Origin: Amylostereum areolatum
Lineage: Eukaryota > Basidiomycota > Agaricomycetes > Russulales > Stereaceae
NCBI GenBank assembly: GCA_012932865.1
Contig: SAXG01000015.1
Location: forward strand, 186,001-250,000
Direction of reading: 5' to 3'
DNA length: 64,000 nt
Made by a program: the position numbers and the translations under genes. Position 1 is the first letter of the stretch; every line of letters begins with the position of its first letter. This document shows, in pieces, positions 1-12,400 of this stretch. The notes under the pieces are model-generated. The model was not told the DNA's origin, did no database searches, and saw only the letters and a program-made list of their open reading frames with translations.

Positions 1-305
1 ACGATGGTCAGTAGCTCGGACACACACCCCCCCCTCTTCCCCGCTCCCGCTCCCCCCTTCCCCCCCTCCTAAACTCTAACCAACCCACGCCCCGACCGCG
101 ACCGATCCCTCTTTCGCGGGAAACGCCCGATCCAGATCGATTCGTCTCACCGCGTCGAAAGCAGGTGCTCCCGCTCCAGGTGTGCGTCCAGGCGTACGAG
201 TACCAGCTCCGCGTCGCGCTCCCGCGCCTGCCGTCCCTCGGCGGCGTGCTGACCTGGCTGTACTCGTGGGCCGTGAACCTCGTGCTCGCGCTCCTCATCA
301 AGTGA
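1..305 (+). CDS. C-terminal exon of an unknown membrane protein (5' partial)
   Basis: The last exon appears to start after a pyrimidine-rich, intron-like stretch ending in CAG near 165. It reads to a TGA at 303-305 and encodes about 46 residues. The final part (LTWLYSWAVNLVLALLIK) is hydrophobic and looks like a terminal membrane helix followed by a lysine. The rest of the gene lies outside the window, so I do not recognise the family. The frame choice rests on the splice-like upstream context and the clean hydrophobic helix at the stop. Confidence 0.4.
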
Positions 306-947
306 GCGCGAAGCGGAAGGGCTGGCTGGCGTGGGTCCGACCCCCCAAACCGAGAGGACCCGGGGTTGCGTGATAGTGATAGGCCTGGCACCTGGGTGCA
401 GCGGGGGTATGTCTGACGACGCATCGGGGAGACGTGTGGGGTATGGACTAGATTGTTGGACTACATAGGCGGGCTCGTCAAACGACACGGCCTAAACCTT
501 CGAAAAAAGAGCGAGTGGGCGACGGGGTATATAGTATACCGCGTGGGATGGATGGAGGGTATCAAAAGACTGAAAGCGAGGTATACAACTGATGTATACA
601 AAGGGTGCGCGCCGCTGCGGGCGCTTTCAGCGATATCATGTACAGCGAAACAGCTAAGAGGGGGATTAGTCGACGGGGGGACGTCGGGGGGAGAGGTTAG
701 AGTTTACCAGGGAGCGTGGGCGAGCTTAGGAGGTGATGTAGACGACGGAAGGATGGACAGATCTGTGTATGCAGAGAAAAGCTGTATGCAGATGCGGATG
801 CGGATGCAGAGGGGGGCAGAGAGCGGCTATGAGGAGCGTACTGATGCGAAGAGAAAAGCGGGATGCGAAACCAACGATAAAAACACTATGTGAGAACAGG
901 ACGTGGAGGGGGAAAACACGAAGGACCGTAGGATAGGGCTCGCCGTC
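306..947. other. Intergenic, no gene seen
   Basis: This is the spacer between two gene ends that face each other: the plus-strand gene ending at 305 and the minus-strand gene ending at 948. It has a G/A-rich plus strand with short ATG- and GCAGATGCG-type repeats near 785-810. Open frames here have no recognisable content. It probably holds two 3' UTRs. Confidence 0.5.
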
Positions 948-3578
948 CTAAAGCATGAACGCCATCTCGCTCAGCCTCCGACTCTCCTCGTCCTCGATCG
1001 TCTTCACCCCGAGCAATATCGTGCCCTGGTTGTGCATGGTCGGGCTGAGCGGCACCGCGGGCACCTCCGCGATGCCCGGCGGACACGGAAGCGGCGACGG
1101 CGCCGGCTTCGAGCGCGTGGTCATCGCGCGGCGGAGGTTGCCCAGCGAGGACGGTTTGGCGAGCAGAGGCTCGGGCTGGAGCGTGCCCGCGCGCTTCTTG
1201 CCGAGCATGAACCCGAGCGACTTGCGGTTCTCGGTCTTCTTCTTCGCGGCGCCGCCCTCGTCCGCCTTGGACGGGCGCGGGCGCGGGCGCGGGGCGGGGA
1301 AGGTCGCGATGAGCGGCGGCGCGGTCTGGTGCCCGTCGAACGCGCCGAACTCCTGCGCGAGGAACGGCACGTCCTGCTCGACCGCGAACTGGATGTGCGG
1401 CTCGTCGCAGAGCGGGCTTTCCTCGGCGCTCTCGACGATGACGGGCGCGAGGTGCGCGGGCCGTGCGCGCTTCGAGGTGGGGCTGCGGGGGAGGAAGGGG
1501 TAGGAGGGCACGTCGGGGAGGTCGGAGGCGGTGCTGTGCGAGAGTTGGGAGGAGGATTCGACGAGGGAGGGCATGGTGGGGGAGGTGGGCGTGGTGGGCA
1601 GGCCTTGCGAGTCTGCTTGGAGGAGGGACGCGGAGCTGGCGAGGGGGGGAGGGGGGAATCCGGGTGAAGGGGGCGAGGGAGGCATGGGCGGATCCGAAGG
1701 CTGGCGGGGCGAGTGCACGGAACGCGGGGACTGGGGAGCGTCTTGCTGATGTGTCGCTGGGCGAGTCGGCGCTGTGGGAGAGCGCGGCATGGTGAAGTTG
1801 ACAAGGCGTTCGCGGGCGATATCCTCGCTGGTACGCTGGGGCGACAAGCGGCGAGTCCAAAGGCACGGGGAACGAGCGAGTCCGATCGCGGTGACTTTGA
1901 TGGATCCTGCGCTGGGGATGCAGGGGAAATCGCCGCGGTGGAGGAATGCGGTTCCCGACAGGGCATCCAGCGATGCAGAAAACGAGCGGTGGGAGCGAGG
2001 AGACTTGGGGGGGTCCTGGGGGTGCTCCCCTGAATGGGTCGCCGCGGTGGGAGAACGCGGCAGCGTAGAATTGACGGGACGTTCGCGGGCGCTGTCCTCG
2101 CTCGTGCGCGGCTTCGTACGCTTCGTCGGCGACCGACCGGGTGAGTGCTGCAGCCACTGGGACACCTTCTCGGCGCTCTCGGTCTCAGAAGGGGAGCGTG
2201 CCCGGCCCTCGTGCGAAGACCGCGATTGAGAAACAGAGGCCCGAGGTGAATGCGAAGGAGAGGATCTGGCGCGCGGACCCGCCGGCCGGGGAGACTTGGG
2301 GGGCGTCGCGGGAGGTGTTAGCGGAAGGCGGTGTGTAGATGAGGGTGGCGTCAGGGGAAGAGGGACATCCTTAGGACTCGCAGGGGCTATGTTCTCTTCG
2401 GCGTCGGCGGAGTCGTTGGGTTTCAAAAGACCCTCGTTCTGAGCGCGCCAGCTGTCCATGATCGCCCGGGCGGCGCTGGTCCCGGCCTCGGAAGACGTTT
2501 CCGAGTCGATCACAGGCGAGATCGGGAGGCGGCGGTTCTCTTCGGCCTCGAGTTGGGAAAGGTCCTTCACTTTGGCGGGGGGGAGGAGACCGCGGGCGCG
2601 GAGAGGCCTCGTCGCGGCGGGCCTTGGAAGTGAAGTCGTTCGGGAGGGGCGGAGTGGGGCGGGCACGGGCGTCCGTGGGCGACGTTGGGCTTTGGGAATC
2701 GGGCATGGGAGGGGCGCATGCGAAGGGCGCCGAGGAAGCCCTTGGAAGCTTTTCGCATGAGGTTTGGGGACGCGAGCGTGGTTGGAGAGCTATATGAACG
2801 ATGAGCGAGGTGAGCGAGGCGAGGAAGAGATGGAAGGCGAAGACGTACGTCGGATCAGTGCTAAAGGAAGGCGCATATACGCTGTGAGCGGGACACTACC
2901 GCAGAGAATGGAACGATGACGCACGGTGTTAGCTTGGACTTGCCTTCGAGAGCAGGTACTGCGGGCGAAGGTTAGCATGGTCGAACGCGGAGAATGGGAG
3001 CAGAGGGCAACGTTGGCGTAGGTGCGATGAAAAAAAGTAGGGGGGGGCGTTTATGAGGGATATGGAGTAGGTGTATGCATGCACAGCCGATCATGGAAGC
3101 ACTTACGGTACAGAACCCGCCTTAGCTAGAGGCGAAGCTCCGGACTGGGTTGTGACGCGCGACTGGGGAAGACGCGGATCTGCGTGTGGGCGGTGAAAAC
3201 TTGGATCGTCGGGATCCAGAAGACGGATGACATACGAGGGATCCGCGGACGTCGTGCTGCGAACGAGCGGGGGTAATGTGAGAAGGTTGTCAGGGCAGCG
3301 GAGAGAAGACACGCACCCAGCGGTCGCGCGAGGGTCGGGAGGTATGTCGGGGTTTTGTCTGGATGGTGGTCAGCATGCGAGTGGGGAATAGGGGCGGGGT
3401 GCGAGGTGGCGAAGGTCGCAGGATGGCACGAGGGTGAAGTGAAAAAGACTACGGAGGACACTGACGGTTGAACATGCTCTGGAGTGTGAAGATCAGAGTT
3501 GTCGGCGAGTGGGAGAGGATTGTCTGTGGGGGACCTGCGAGACGGCTTCTTGTCACGAGTGAGCCTGAACTTGAGCAT
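948..3578 (-). CDS. Ser/Pro-rich low-complexity protein with an internal duplication
   Basis: The main open stretch (2666 down to 948) encodes about 570 residues rich in Ser, Pro, Arg and Thr. It ends in a more ordered tail with KKKTENRKSLGFMLGKKRAG, RAMTTRSKPAP and a final EESRRLSEMAFML. No ATG starts this stretch, so upstream exons are needed. A plausible first exon starts at 3578 (MLKFRLTRDKKPSRRSP). Another exon lies near 3103-3312 with a good GTAAGT donor. A segment near 2790-2860 is hydrophobic (FAFHLFLASLTSLIVHIAL), so a membrane anchor is possible. The frame changes near 2590 without an obvious intron. I do not recognise the function. Proline-directed SP/TP sites suggest a phosphorylated, disordered scaffold-type protein, which is inference. 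Confidence 0.45.
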
Positions 3579-5085
3579 GGGGAGGAGGAGGGAGAGGGGA
3601 AAGGGCAGAGGCGGAGGTGGCGGTGAGTTGGCAAGAGCGGGAGATGAAAACCAGATTCATGTTATTCAGTCCCTGGCCCGAGCTCGGGCTGAGCCCTGGC
3701 GGTGTGTTCGAGAGGGGTCATCTGAGAGAAAGAAGCCGAGACGGTCTAATAACTCGAGGCACATGATCACCCTCTCCTACTTTTCCTCTGTCATATATGG
3801 CCTCTTCCCGACGCTGCCTACCACACAAAAGCGCGCTGGCGGCGGCGGCGGCGAGGAGGAGAGCAGACGGGGGGTTGGTCGTTCAAAGCACCCGTGGCGT
3901 TGTCGAAGACCGCGCGACGCGGCTCGTTCTGGCGCAACGTTGTCCCAAAAGGGATGTCATTGAACTGAGCGCCGAACGCCGAGGCGCCGATCAAAGTTCC
4001 CACGTGGGGAAGTCTGGGGTTCCTTCTCCCCACGTGTTTCTCCTTCCAGCACCGCCCCTTGTCGTCCTCCAAGTTCACCTATCGCATGGAACGAGCCCTA
4101 GTCGCAAACTGCCTCGCACCATCACCAAATTAGCATGTCGATTTGCACTTGCGCCAGTCCATACGTCCTGCTCGGCCCTGGAACCAGTACTGGGACAACG
4201 TGACATGTATATGTACAACCGTTGAGTCTGACAACCGCCTTTCACCCACGACCGTCGCAGCTTGGGCGCGACATCGCGCCCCAACCCGACAGCCCGAGAC
4301 AGCCCCCCGACGCGAACGACCGAAGCCACCGAGCCTTCTGCGCATCCGCGCCGTCGCGCGCGAATCCGCGATGATCGAATGTTTTGGGTCAAACGTCTGC
4401 GTGCCATCCAGCAGTCCCAAGGCTCGTGCTATAGTTGCAAACGCGATGCCCCGGTCCAGCGGGGGAATGATCGATGGCTGCGTGCGCTTGTACTTGTCGC
4501 CAAGGTTAACGGGGCGCACGTCTCGAACGGGTGATGCGTCCATGCGCTGGCGATCGTCGATACTTGCCACGGTCGAATCGCGAGGAGCCTGCCCATCTGA
4601 GAAAAATGCCGCGGTGGAGTACGGGATGCTTCATGAGAATGTTGCAGTGCCACACGACGGGTATGGAGCACTGGAGCATGAAGCAGCCCAACCTGGGTGC
4701 AGGTCGCGTCGGATCGGGCTCGAGACCGCCTTGCATTGGAACATGACCCCCCCCCAGTCGGATGCAAACACAATGCAGATCAGAAGCTTGCATGCGTCTG
4801 CGTAAGCTTACATGCGTCGCACCCGTCCGCTGCCGTCGGCCCAATCGAGGATCCCAGTCCGTCTCATGGGGGTCTCGGGTAGGTTTCACAAACTGCATCC
4901 GAGCATTTGCCGTGCATTCCAGCTTCAGCCTGTGGCGAGATAGGTAGCTGGCTCGGACGGTATTGACGGTGAACTTTGGAGCGGAAGAAGGATCTCAATG
5001 AGTGGTAAAGGAAGCAAGGGCAATCGCTGGTATGGCGGTAGAAAGGCCATCTCCCGGCAGGTGAGCACGATACAGGCCGCAGGGG
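3579..5085. other. No convincing gene
   Basis: Open frames occur on both strands. A minus-strand stretch near 4130-4560 (for example the segment DKYKRTQPSIIPPLDRGIAF) has protein-like composition. It lacks an ATG and clear splice partners, so I do not call a gene. The rest is likely 5' flank of the Ser/Pro-rich gene and 3' flank of the next gene. Confidence 0.4.
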
Positions 5086-5732
5086 TCAGACCTTAGACTG
5101 TTCCTTCGAGCTGTCGCCTGTGAATGAAGGCATGAGATCAGCAACAGCGGACCGGGTGCGGATAGCGAAAAAGGTAATCTTGACATCGGGGGTGAGAACG
5201 AACTCGCCCTGGCGAGGAAACCCACCCGAGCTGAAAGAGTCTGAATGATGAGTAGTCCATGTCGATGGGTGTGGTGTGTGTGTGTGGGAGCGTGGGGAGT
5301 GCGGGAGTGGGGAGAAGATCAAGAAGGCAAAGAAGCACTGCAAACCAATACAATCCCGGTGTTCGTAGCTCACCGCGCAAGTCAGAATTTGGGCCGTCGA
5401 TGGTCGAGACCGTCTTTGAGGCCGTCCTTTTATGAACGTGGGACTTCAGCACTGTATGGTCGGAAGTGGCGAGGAGGTCGTGCGCTCCGGAGTCCGCGGT
5501 GACGAGACCGCGATAAACCATGCGGGCTGAACTTTGAGCGGGTCGTAACTTACCGTACCACTGCATAGACCAACTCCAACCCTACACTTGGGGACAGGGG
5601 ACCTTGTCTACCTGCGCAGCGGTACAGTAACCTCGATGGTTTGGTTCTTGGCAGCTCGGTAAACACTGAAGGCGACTCGTATGAGTAGTGCGATGCTTTT
5701 ATTGCTGGTGGTATTGTATTGTGGCGTGGCAT
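5086..5732 (-). CDS. Hypothetical small protein, 3-4 exons
   Basis: Three consecutive pieces join through good splice sites. The first starts at 5732 (MPRHNTIPPAIKASHYSYES) and ends at a GTAAGT donor near 5550. The second (ARMVYRGLVTADSGAHDLLA...) ends at GTGAGC. The third (GGFPRQGEFVLTPDVKITFF...) runs to the TGA at 5086-5088. The product would be about 160 residues with no signal peptide or membrane helix that I can see. The start is the least certain part, because a TATA-like element lies only about 32 bp upstream of this ATG. I do not recognise the family. Confidence 0.45.
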
Positions 5733-6199
5733 CTAGAGTCGAGGGTAAAATTCAGAGCGAGCGTATATAAATGCTCACCGGTCGAAAACTTTGCGTGGTG
5801 CCAGACGTGGAAGGACTGAAAGAGTCGCTCAGACTCGACGCTGGACCGGGCCGGGGAAGCGCCGAGACGCGGTCACGCTTTCTCGAGCTGCGGATTCAAT
5901 TGTCCTGACGTACCGCTTCTTCACTTGCAAGTTGAAACGAACCACTCCTGTCCTCTCCGAAAATACGTGCATAATCGGGGTGCTCTCCCGAGCTCCCTCG
6001 AGGATGAACTAGAAATGTAGTACGTTGCGTGACAAGCGGGCAAGCCACAAAAAGAAGCCTCCCGCCACCACGACGTGCTCGGCTAGCGAGTCCACGTTGC
6101 AGCGCCGCGCCGCAAAGCTTATAACTTACGAAATTCTCTTTGCCCTCTCCCACAAACTCGCACCCACACCCACCCATCTGCACCCTCTCCCCCTGAGCC
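5733..6199. other. Divergent intergenic region with a TATA-like element
   Basis: This spacer lies between the starts of two divergent genes. TATATAAA at 5764-5771 could serve the minus-strand gene that starts at 5732. The plus-strand gene at 6200 is preceded by a pyrimidine- and CCCAC-rich leader (about 6150-6199), common before fungal start codons. No other feature is seen. Confidence 0.4.
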
Positions 6200-6920
6200 A
6201 TGGCCGACGCCGCAAAATTGAAGGAGGAGGGCAACGCGTTCTTCGTCAAGAAGGACTACAGCATCGCGATGCGCAAGTACACCCAGGCCATCGAGCTCGA
6301 CAAGCGCAACGCGGTGCTCTACTCGAACAGGGCCGCGTGCCATCTCGCTTTGCAGACGTTTGTCTCTACCTCTGTCGTACTGAGATGATTCGCCGACGAT
6401 TCCTGGTACGCAGATACAACAAGGCGATAGAGGACGCGCAAAAGGTCAGGATCCTCTGTCGGGTACCGTCGTTGGGGGCGCGACCGACGCGTGTCGTTTA
6501 TTTTAGGCAGTGGAGATCGATCCTGGATACTCGAAAGCGTGGGCGCGTCTTGCGACCGCCGAAGATGTGTGTCCAGCTTGGGTCGATTCGCCCCACTTTG
6601 GTGCTCATATTGTGCGTGTGTAGGGCATGCAAGCATGGCAGCAAGCCGTCTCCTCCTGGGAGCGCGCGTTGGAGACGTTTCCGAACGAGAGCCTCACGCC
6701 CGTGCAGACGAAGCAGCGCGCGGAATACGAGGCCGGTCTGGAGAAGGCGCGCGCGCGGTTCGAAGACGTCCAAAGGAGATCGTGGGGCTCCGACGAGAAG
6801 CCCGCGCACGAAGGGAAACCGTCGATCTTGCACGGGAACTTCATCGGGAAGAAGCAACCGGGGCAGCGCGCGGTGGAGCTGCTGCCGAGGCTCACGCGAG
6901 AGGGGCGGACGGACAGCAGT
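6200..6920 (+). CDS. TPR-repeat protein, N-terminal half
   Basis: It starts MADAAKLKEEGNAFFVKKDY, a textbook TPR opening, and continues through tandem TPR units: YTQAIELDKRNAVLYSNRAA, then YNKAIEDAQKAVEIDPGYSK, then AWARLATAEDGMQAWQQAVS. Four exons join cleanly. Introns follow CTTTGCAGAC at about 6358 (ending before ATACAAC), GCGCAAAAG at about 6448, and GCCGAAGAT at about 6570. After the TPRs a conserved-looking segment (ILHGNFIGKKQPGQRAVELL) leads to a GTGAGC donor at 6921. TPR proteins bind partner peptides, for example chaperones. The C-terminal half of what looks like the same protein resumes near 8063, and the linking part is not readable. Confidence 0.75.
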
Positions 6921-8062
6921 GTGAGCGCGCTTTCCGTGTTGTCAACGGTGTAGCTAGCAAGGCTCGACAGCTGATGCCATTTGCGGCGTTGATCCAGGTC
7001 TTCGTCATCTCGAGCATACCGGCCAAAGTGAATGCCATGTCCCGCAGCGCACCATGTCTAAAAACGTCCTCGTTTTTCCGTGTCCGTCCAAGGCTGGTCG
7101 ATTATTATCAGGGTACTCGTGACAGCCTTCACATCTTGGATTCGTCGCAAGGCTTCCTCCGACAAAACGGTCCATCCCGCTGAAGGTTTCAGAACTCGAA
7201 GCTTGCCAACGCCATTTTGGAGGGATTGCATTCCGAAGGACGACGACACGCGCTTTGATTACTCGGGAGCGGACCGAGGAATGGTGGAAACAACTCAGTC
7301 AGTTTCTGAGCTCTCTCCGCTCTACGCGGCGATCCTGCTGCGTTCGGACCCGGACTACCCTGCAGCGTGGTGTTTAAAATCGCCTCGCCTCAGCCAGCCC
7401 TCAACCCGAAGCGCGACTCGAGAAGTTCAAGGTCGTGACTTTTTTCGAGTTTGACCGCGAATGATCCATGGATCTCCCTATTATCAGACATGGGTGAGCG
7501 CACTACCCCTTGCCGCCCTACATCGTACTGACATTCCCGCTACACTCGGAGTGTAGCCGTATAATACATGTACTGTCCTTATAGTTTGTCCTACTAGCTG
7601 TTTAAATTGCAAGATCATTATATCAAAACTCGATAAATAATATTAAATATCGCTACAGGGGTTATTCCAAAGGGGACGAAAACAGCAACTAAATTAGGTT
7701 TAGCTCACCGTTCGTGGCACTTCTGTGTCTTTCAAGCTTGCGGCGCATGCAAACTGAAACTTGTCCTCAACCTGGTGTGAAAAGTTCACCGTCGGTGAAT
7801 TTGGCCTTGTAAAGCCTGTAATGTTGAAGCAACGTTTTTTCGCTGGACTCCGTGGTGCGTCCAATCGTATTCAGGGCTTCGTCAGCTGACGATATCCTGG
7901 TCACGCTGACGCCGATGGCAATCATGGGGAGATGGGGGTAGGTGAGTGCTTCGGTCTTGCGATGCATGTCCACTTCACGGGGAATAGACCCACAACGCGC
8001 GATGTGGGACATCGCTGTTACATCGCGGCCTTCCGACTGTCTGACGCGTCTGGCCTTCGACA
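6921..8062. other. Unreadable middle of the TPR gene, with an AT-rich segment
   Basis: Between the two halves of the TPR gene no continuous coding path is visible. Fragments on the plus strand (SKLANAILEGLHSEGRRHA; ITRERTEEWWKQLSQFLSS) look protein-like but sit in different frames. About 7555-7700 is clearly AT-rich compared with its flanks. The minus strand at 7767-8012 has an 81-residue open frame starting MSHIARCGSIPREVDMHRKT that also looks protein-like. This could be an insertion, a decayed stretch, or poorly assembled sequence. I found no terminal repeats or target duplication around it. Confidence 0.4.
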
Positions 8063-9214
8063 GTGAAAATGGAGGTCATGCAGACAGGAGGGCCGGCCAA
8101 TATCACGAGCTCCACAGACATCATCGCGCACACCCGCGCGCTGCACGCTCAATACGGGTTCGAGAGGTCCAAGATGGCCGTGAGCACTGCCGTGCGGTGC
8201 GTCGATCCTCGTGCGCGTCGATGTCTGCTCGCGCACTCACAACCCGCCCGGACGCCGGGACTGTAGCGTGCTGGTCTGTCGCGCGTACGTCGAAGCGGGG
8301 TTCACCCGGACGCACGCCGCAAGCGTCAGGGTGTATGACAGTGGCCTTGGACGTCTTGACATGGGGCAGAAACGAGTGGCCCGGCGTCCCCGCCGAAACC
8401 CGCGGGACCATCTTCGAAGACACGTTCGTGCGCGGCGTCCGCAATATGCGTTTGGAGGCCTATATGGAGGTATGCGAAGTTGCGCGGCCGCGCGAACCTG
8501 CTTGGAGTCTCACGACGCTTCGCAGGCGTGGGTCAATGACCAGATATCGACCCAGTTCACGCTGGAGGGCTTGCTGAAGGAAGCGACGGAGCTTGTCGAG
8601 GACGTCCGGGCCCATCCCGTAAACCTGCCCGGCTTGACGGGGTTCAACTACGCCTTTGGGTCCTACGTCGAGGGCCACGCTCTTTCGTATGTCACGCCTC
8701 CGGGAGATTTTTTATCTCGCGCGCTCATGCACCGTTCGCAGCATGCAAGCCTTGTACTGGAACAAGAAGGCCCGGGAGGGTAAACTCGAGCCTTTGGCCG
8801 GCCAGGCGCAGTTCCGGAAGGCCGCTGAGCTTTACCTCGAGGCGGCGAACTGCTACCCGGAGGACGACGAGCAGCACCTCTGTGCGTACGCGAACCCTCC
8901 CTTCCTGGCCCCATTCCTGACGGAGGGCTTCCTCTTCAATTGCAGGGTTCACCAAAATGGGCTTGGACATCCTCTTCGGGGCGGCGGCCCCGCTGAAGGA
9001 AACGATGCCGATCATGGCCCGGATTCGCAGGCTGGTGCCCGCCGCGAAGGAGATTTGGGAGCTCTCCCAGCTGTCGCTCATGGGCATGTGGCAGCAGTTC
9101 GACGATGTGGCGTGGTTCGAGAAGACCATGCAGGGGATGCTGGACAGTGGGCGTTGTACGTTGGAGGACATGTTCCAGCCTAACTGGGCAGATACTCGGT
9201 ATCTTAAGCGATGA
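8063..9214 (+). CDS. TPR-gene C-terminal half (apparent frameshift near 8343)
   Basis: Exons read GGPANITSSTDIIAHTRALH, then AYVEAGFTRTHAASVRVYDS. One extra G at 8343-8344 must then be ignored to continue as ALDVLTWGRNEWPGVPAETR. Next come FEDTFVRGVRNMRLEAYME, AWVNDQISTQFTLEGLLKEA, MQALYWNKKAREGKLEPLAG, and a last exon to the TGA at 9212-9214. Three introns have good ends: GTATGCG...CGCAG (8467-8525), GTATGT...GCAG (8690-8740) and GTGCGT...TTGCAG (8880-8945). The pattern (a WGR motif, a FVRGVR motif, then helical repeats) is what I remember from C-terminal halves of basidiomycete TPR proteins whose N-termini resemble 6200-6920. I therefore infer one gene, possibly broken. Confidence 0.55.
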
Positions 9215-9473
9215 TCTTATGTGTGGTGTACTATGTCTTTCGATCTGTACAGATCTGTACGCAGAATACCTATACCTACTATGAATGTGCTTGGCTGGGA
9301 ATTTTTTCCATGGAAGGGTGCCACTCACGTGAACGGACCGGTATACCGACGATTGATGCGGTGAACAATTGAGTTGTGGCTTCAATCCATCGCCTCCTCG
9401 GCACACAACGACCACTCGGACCCTGCCTTCTCTCAGTCCAAGTTCCAAAGGGAATGCTACCGGCGACCAGATC

Positions 9474-12400
9474 ATGACCACGAACGTCCTCGCCATCGCC
9501 ATCCTCGCCGACGGCAGCCTCTCTCTCGCGAACGAGTGGAATCGCGTACTCTCAGAATACATCACACCCGTCCTCACGCGCCTCGCCAACGAGCTCTACA
9601 ACGGCTACCAAGTCCGCCTCGCTATCATCACCTATGGCACCGCAGATACTCGCCCAAGCCCCGTACTCCTGCACCCGCTTCTTCGTGAACCCCGTTGCTA
9701 TCTCAAAGGAGATGAGGGAGACTCCCTTTGCGCTCGGGGTTGGGGTAGCGAGCCAGGGAGAGCGGGGGATGGCCGCGTTGGAGGGGTATGCAGCCACGAT
9801 CGAGGTGTGCGCTCTCCAGTGACCGCGTCGTCAATGTGCCTAATGCATCACACCAGATGTTCGACACGCTCAAGAACGACACCGACTTTCGTCCACTTCG
9901 TCCCCTGTCCATGAACCAGGAGAAAGAAACGCAGAAGAACTACGCGTGCCATATTCTGCATGTTGCCACTTCCAAGCCTGACCCCACTCGCCATCCCGTG
10001 CATAACAATTCGCCGGCCCTGGACGATCTCACGTGGGACTCGCTGCCCGCGGAGCTGAAGAAGGTACGGCGTTCGTCTAGATCGAAGGGGATGGGGGTCA
10101 GGCTCGAGCTCAACCTTCCGCCCTTTCATCTCCGTCTTGCACGTTTGAAGATCGGTCGAAGCTGATTGCCCCCGCAGAGAAACATCAACTCCAGCATGTT
10201 CCTCCTGCGTTCGCTCCCCCGATTTACCGAGATATACACCTCTGTGCGCCCGCCACACCGTCGACTTTGTCTGGTCCCGTCTGACTTGCATCCAGATTTA
10301 CCCCAACAAGTCGCAAGCATGGTTCAACGTTCAACCACAACACACAGTCCTCCTGGCTGGCTTTCCGCCTCGCGGTAAAGGTCTGCCGTAGTACACCCTT
10401 CTTACCTGCACCATCTCTGACATCACAATAGTGCCGCCAAAACGGCCGGGCGAGAATATTGATCGCTCACCGAGCCAGAGCTTGAAGCGCCAGCGTGTCA
10501 ATCCGATGGGCTCTCCAGCGTCACCCTCAAAGCCCGGTCCTCACTCCAGCCCTGCGATGCTCTCCGCTTCCTCCCACCCTCTGATGTCGTCGCCGATCCC
10601 AGCCTCAAAAACGCCAGTTACTTCTGCTCCTCCATCCAACCGAGCCCCATCCTCGGTCGCCGCTGTACCGACCACTCCTGTGCTTTCCTCCGCATCCGCA
10701 AGCGCAGTACCTGTTCCACCCCCTCCAGAACCCCCTGTGGCTCCCGCCCCTGCTGCTTCTGCCACCGCAACCGCCGACGTGCCCATGCCTGATGCCCCAG
10801 CGCCCTCCGCGCCCCATGCCCCCGGAGATACGACCCTCCCCGCATTTCCTACTTTCCTGGCCCCTCTGGACCGGTCACCCCCGCTTCGCCGAAACTCTGC
10901 GGGCTCCCAGCATAGTGCCGCTGGTGGAACGGATGCGCTTCATGGAGGGCGAGTTCCTCACGATGAAAGCCGAACTGCACCAAGCGCAGGCGCAAGGGCG
11001 GTCCGACGTGGTTGCGGAAATCCAGGGTAGGATCAAAACGAAGGGAGAGATCCTCGTGAAGACCAGGAATATATTCGTGTCCATCTTGAAGACGGGAAAG
11101 CTGCCGACGGGCGCAGCCTGCTGGCTCAACTCCTCAAACGAACGGGAACGCGAAACCCCTTTCAGGGACGAAGCCGCCGAGCGCAGGCGCACTCGAGCGT
11201 GCACCCAGCGCAGCCACGACCGTCCCGAGTATGTCCAACGCTAACACCGCGATGGCGGGGTCGGGTTCACAGCTGCATGGGCCGGTCCCCGCGGCGATTG
11301 CCACACAAATGCAGAAGCTCGTCGAGCGCAATGGGAGACCGAATCCCCAGTCTGCCCCCGAGCAGCCTCAGATGCAATGGATCGGTATGCTCGCTTGGTC
11401 TGGGACGGACTCGACGACGCAGGACAGGAAGGAGGTACGGGCGCAGGTGGTGGCGGCCCACACGCATGGAGACGGGTATGCACCAATGTACACCTTTTTT
11501 TGACCGGACGTTGCTGACGACTGTTTAGACGGATGTCGACTTGGCCTCAAGTCCTTGTTCTGAGGCCGGCGCCGCAGCACGCGGTAGGGTACGGTGATCT
11601 CATGGAATGGATCAAGAAAACGAACCCGGCGGTGTGCAAAGTGGGTCCGGCACCCCAGCCTGTGCCGGCGAACAACAAGACCAACCAGAACCATTTCCAC
11701 CAGCTGCTCAACCTCCTCCGCCAACGAAACTCCGTGCGTACCTTTCGGACGCTGCACGACTGAGTCGACGCTGATCGCCAAGTACAGTACGCCTTCGCGT
11801 CTTGGGAAGTGCCTGGCAAGGGCGTTTGCCCGACGATGCTCCTTATGCCGCTTCCGATCGGCTGGAGACACAGACATGCTCGCCGCCGTCTTTCCGACCA
11901 CGGGAATACCAGAGTTTCCCACGCCTTCCCAGCCCACCTTCAACATCGAGGCAGAACAGCCAAAACCCGATGCCGATACCGAATCAGGCCCAGCTCAACC
12001 AACTGATAGCGCAGATTCCAGAGCAATACCGCAGGACACTCACAGTCGAGCGTCGGAACGCGCTCTTGATGCAGATGTGGCATCGCCGGTTGCAGCAGAG
12101 CCAGGCTCCTCCTGGACTCCCATTGTCAACACAGGCTATTCAGCAGTTCCAGCAGCAGCAGCAGCAGCAGCATGGAATGTCGCCGGTGGGTGGCGGACCT
12201 GGGATGGGCGGAATGGGGAATGGCTTTCCGAATGTGCCGGGGGTGCAGTCGCAGTTGCTGCAGGCTCAACAGTTTCAACAACGACAACAACAGCTACAGC
12301 AGCAGCAACAACAACAGAACATGTTGAACATGAGCATGCACGGTATGGGTAACGCGATGGGCACGTCGTTCGGGGGAACAGGTGGCGGGTTCCCGGCGAT

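Noticed and set aside
9672..9720. A 46-bp GT-AG intron removing the MED25 frame break
   Set aside because: It would delete RFFVNPVAISK, which fits the expected VWA domain spacing. An extra C is the simpler explanation.
11812..11880. A 50-bp GT-AG intron in the MED25-like gene that would remove two frame breaks
   Set aside because: It would discard LAAVFPTTGIPEFPTPSQPTFN, which looks more like real protein than the alternative. I left both options open and did not fix the exon map here.
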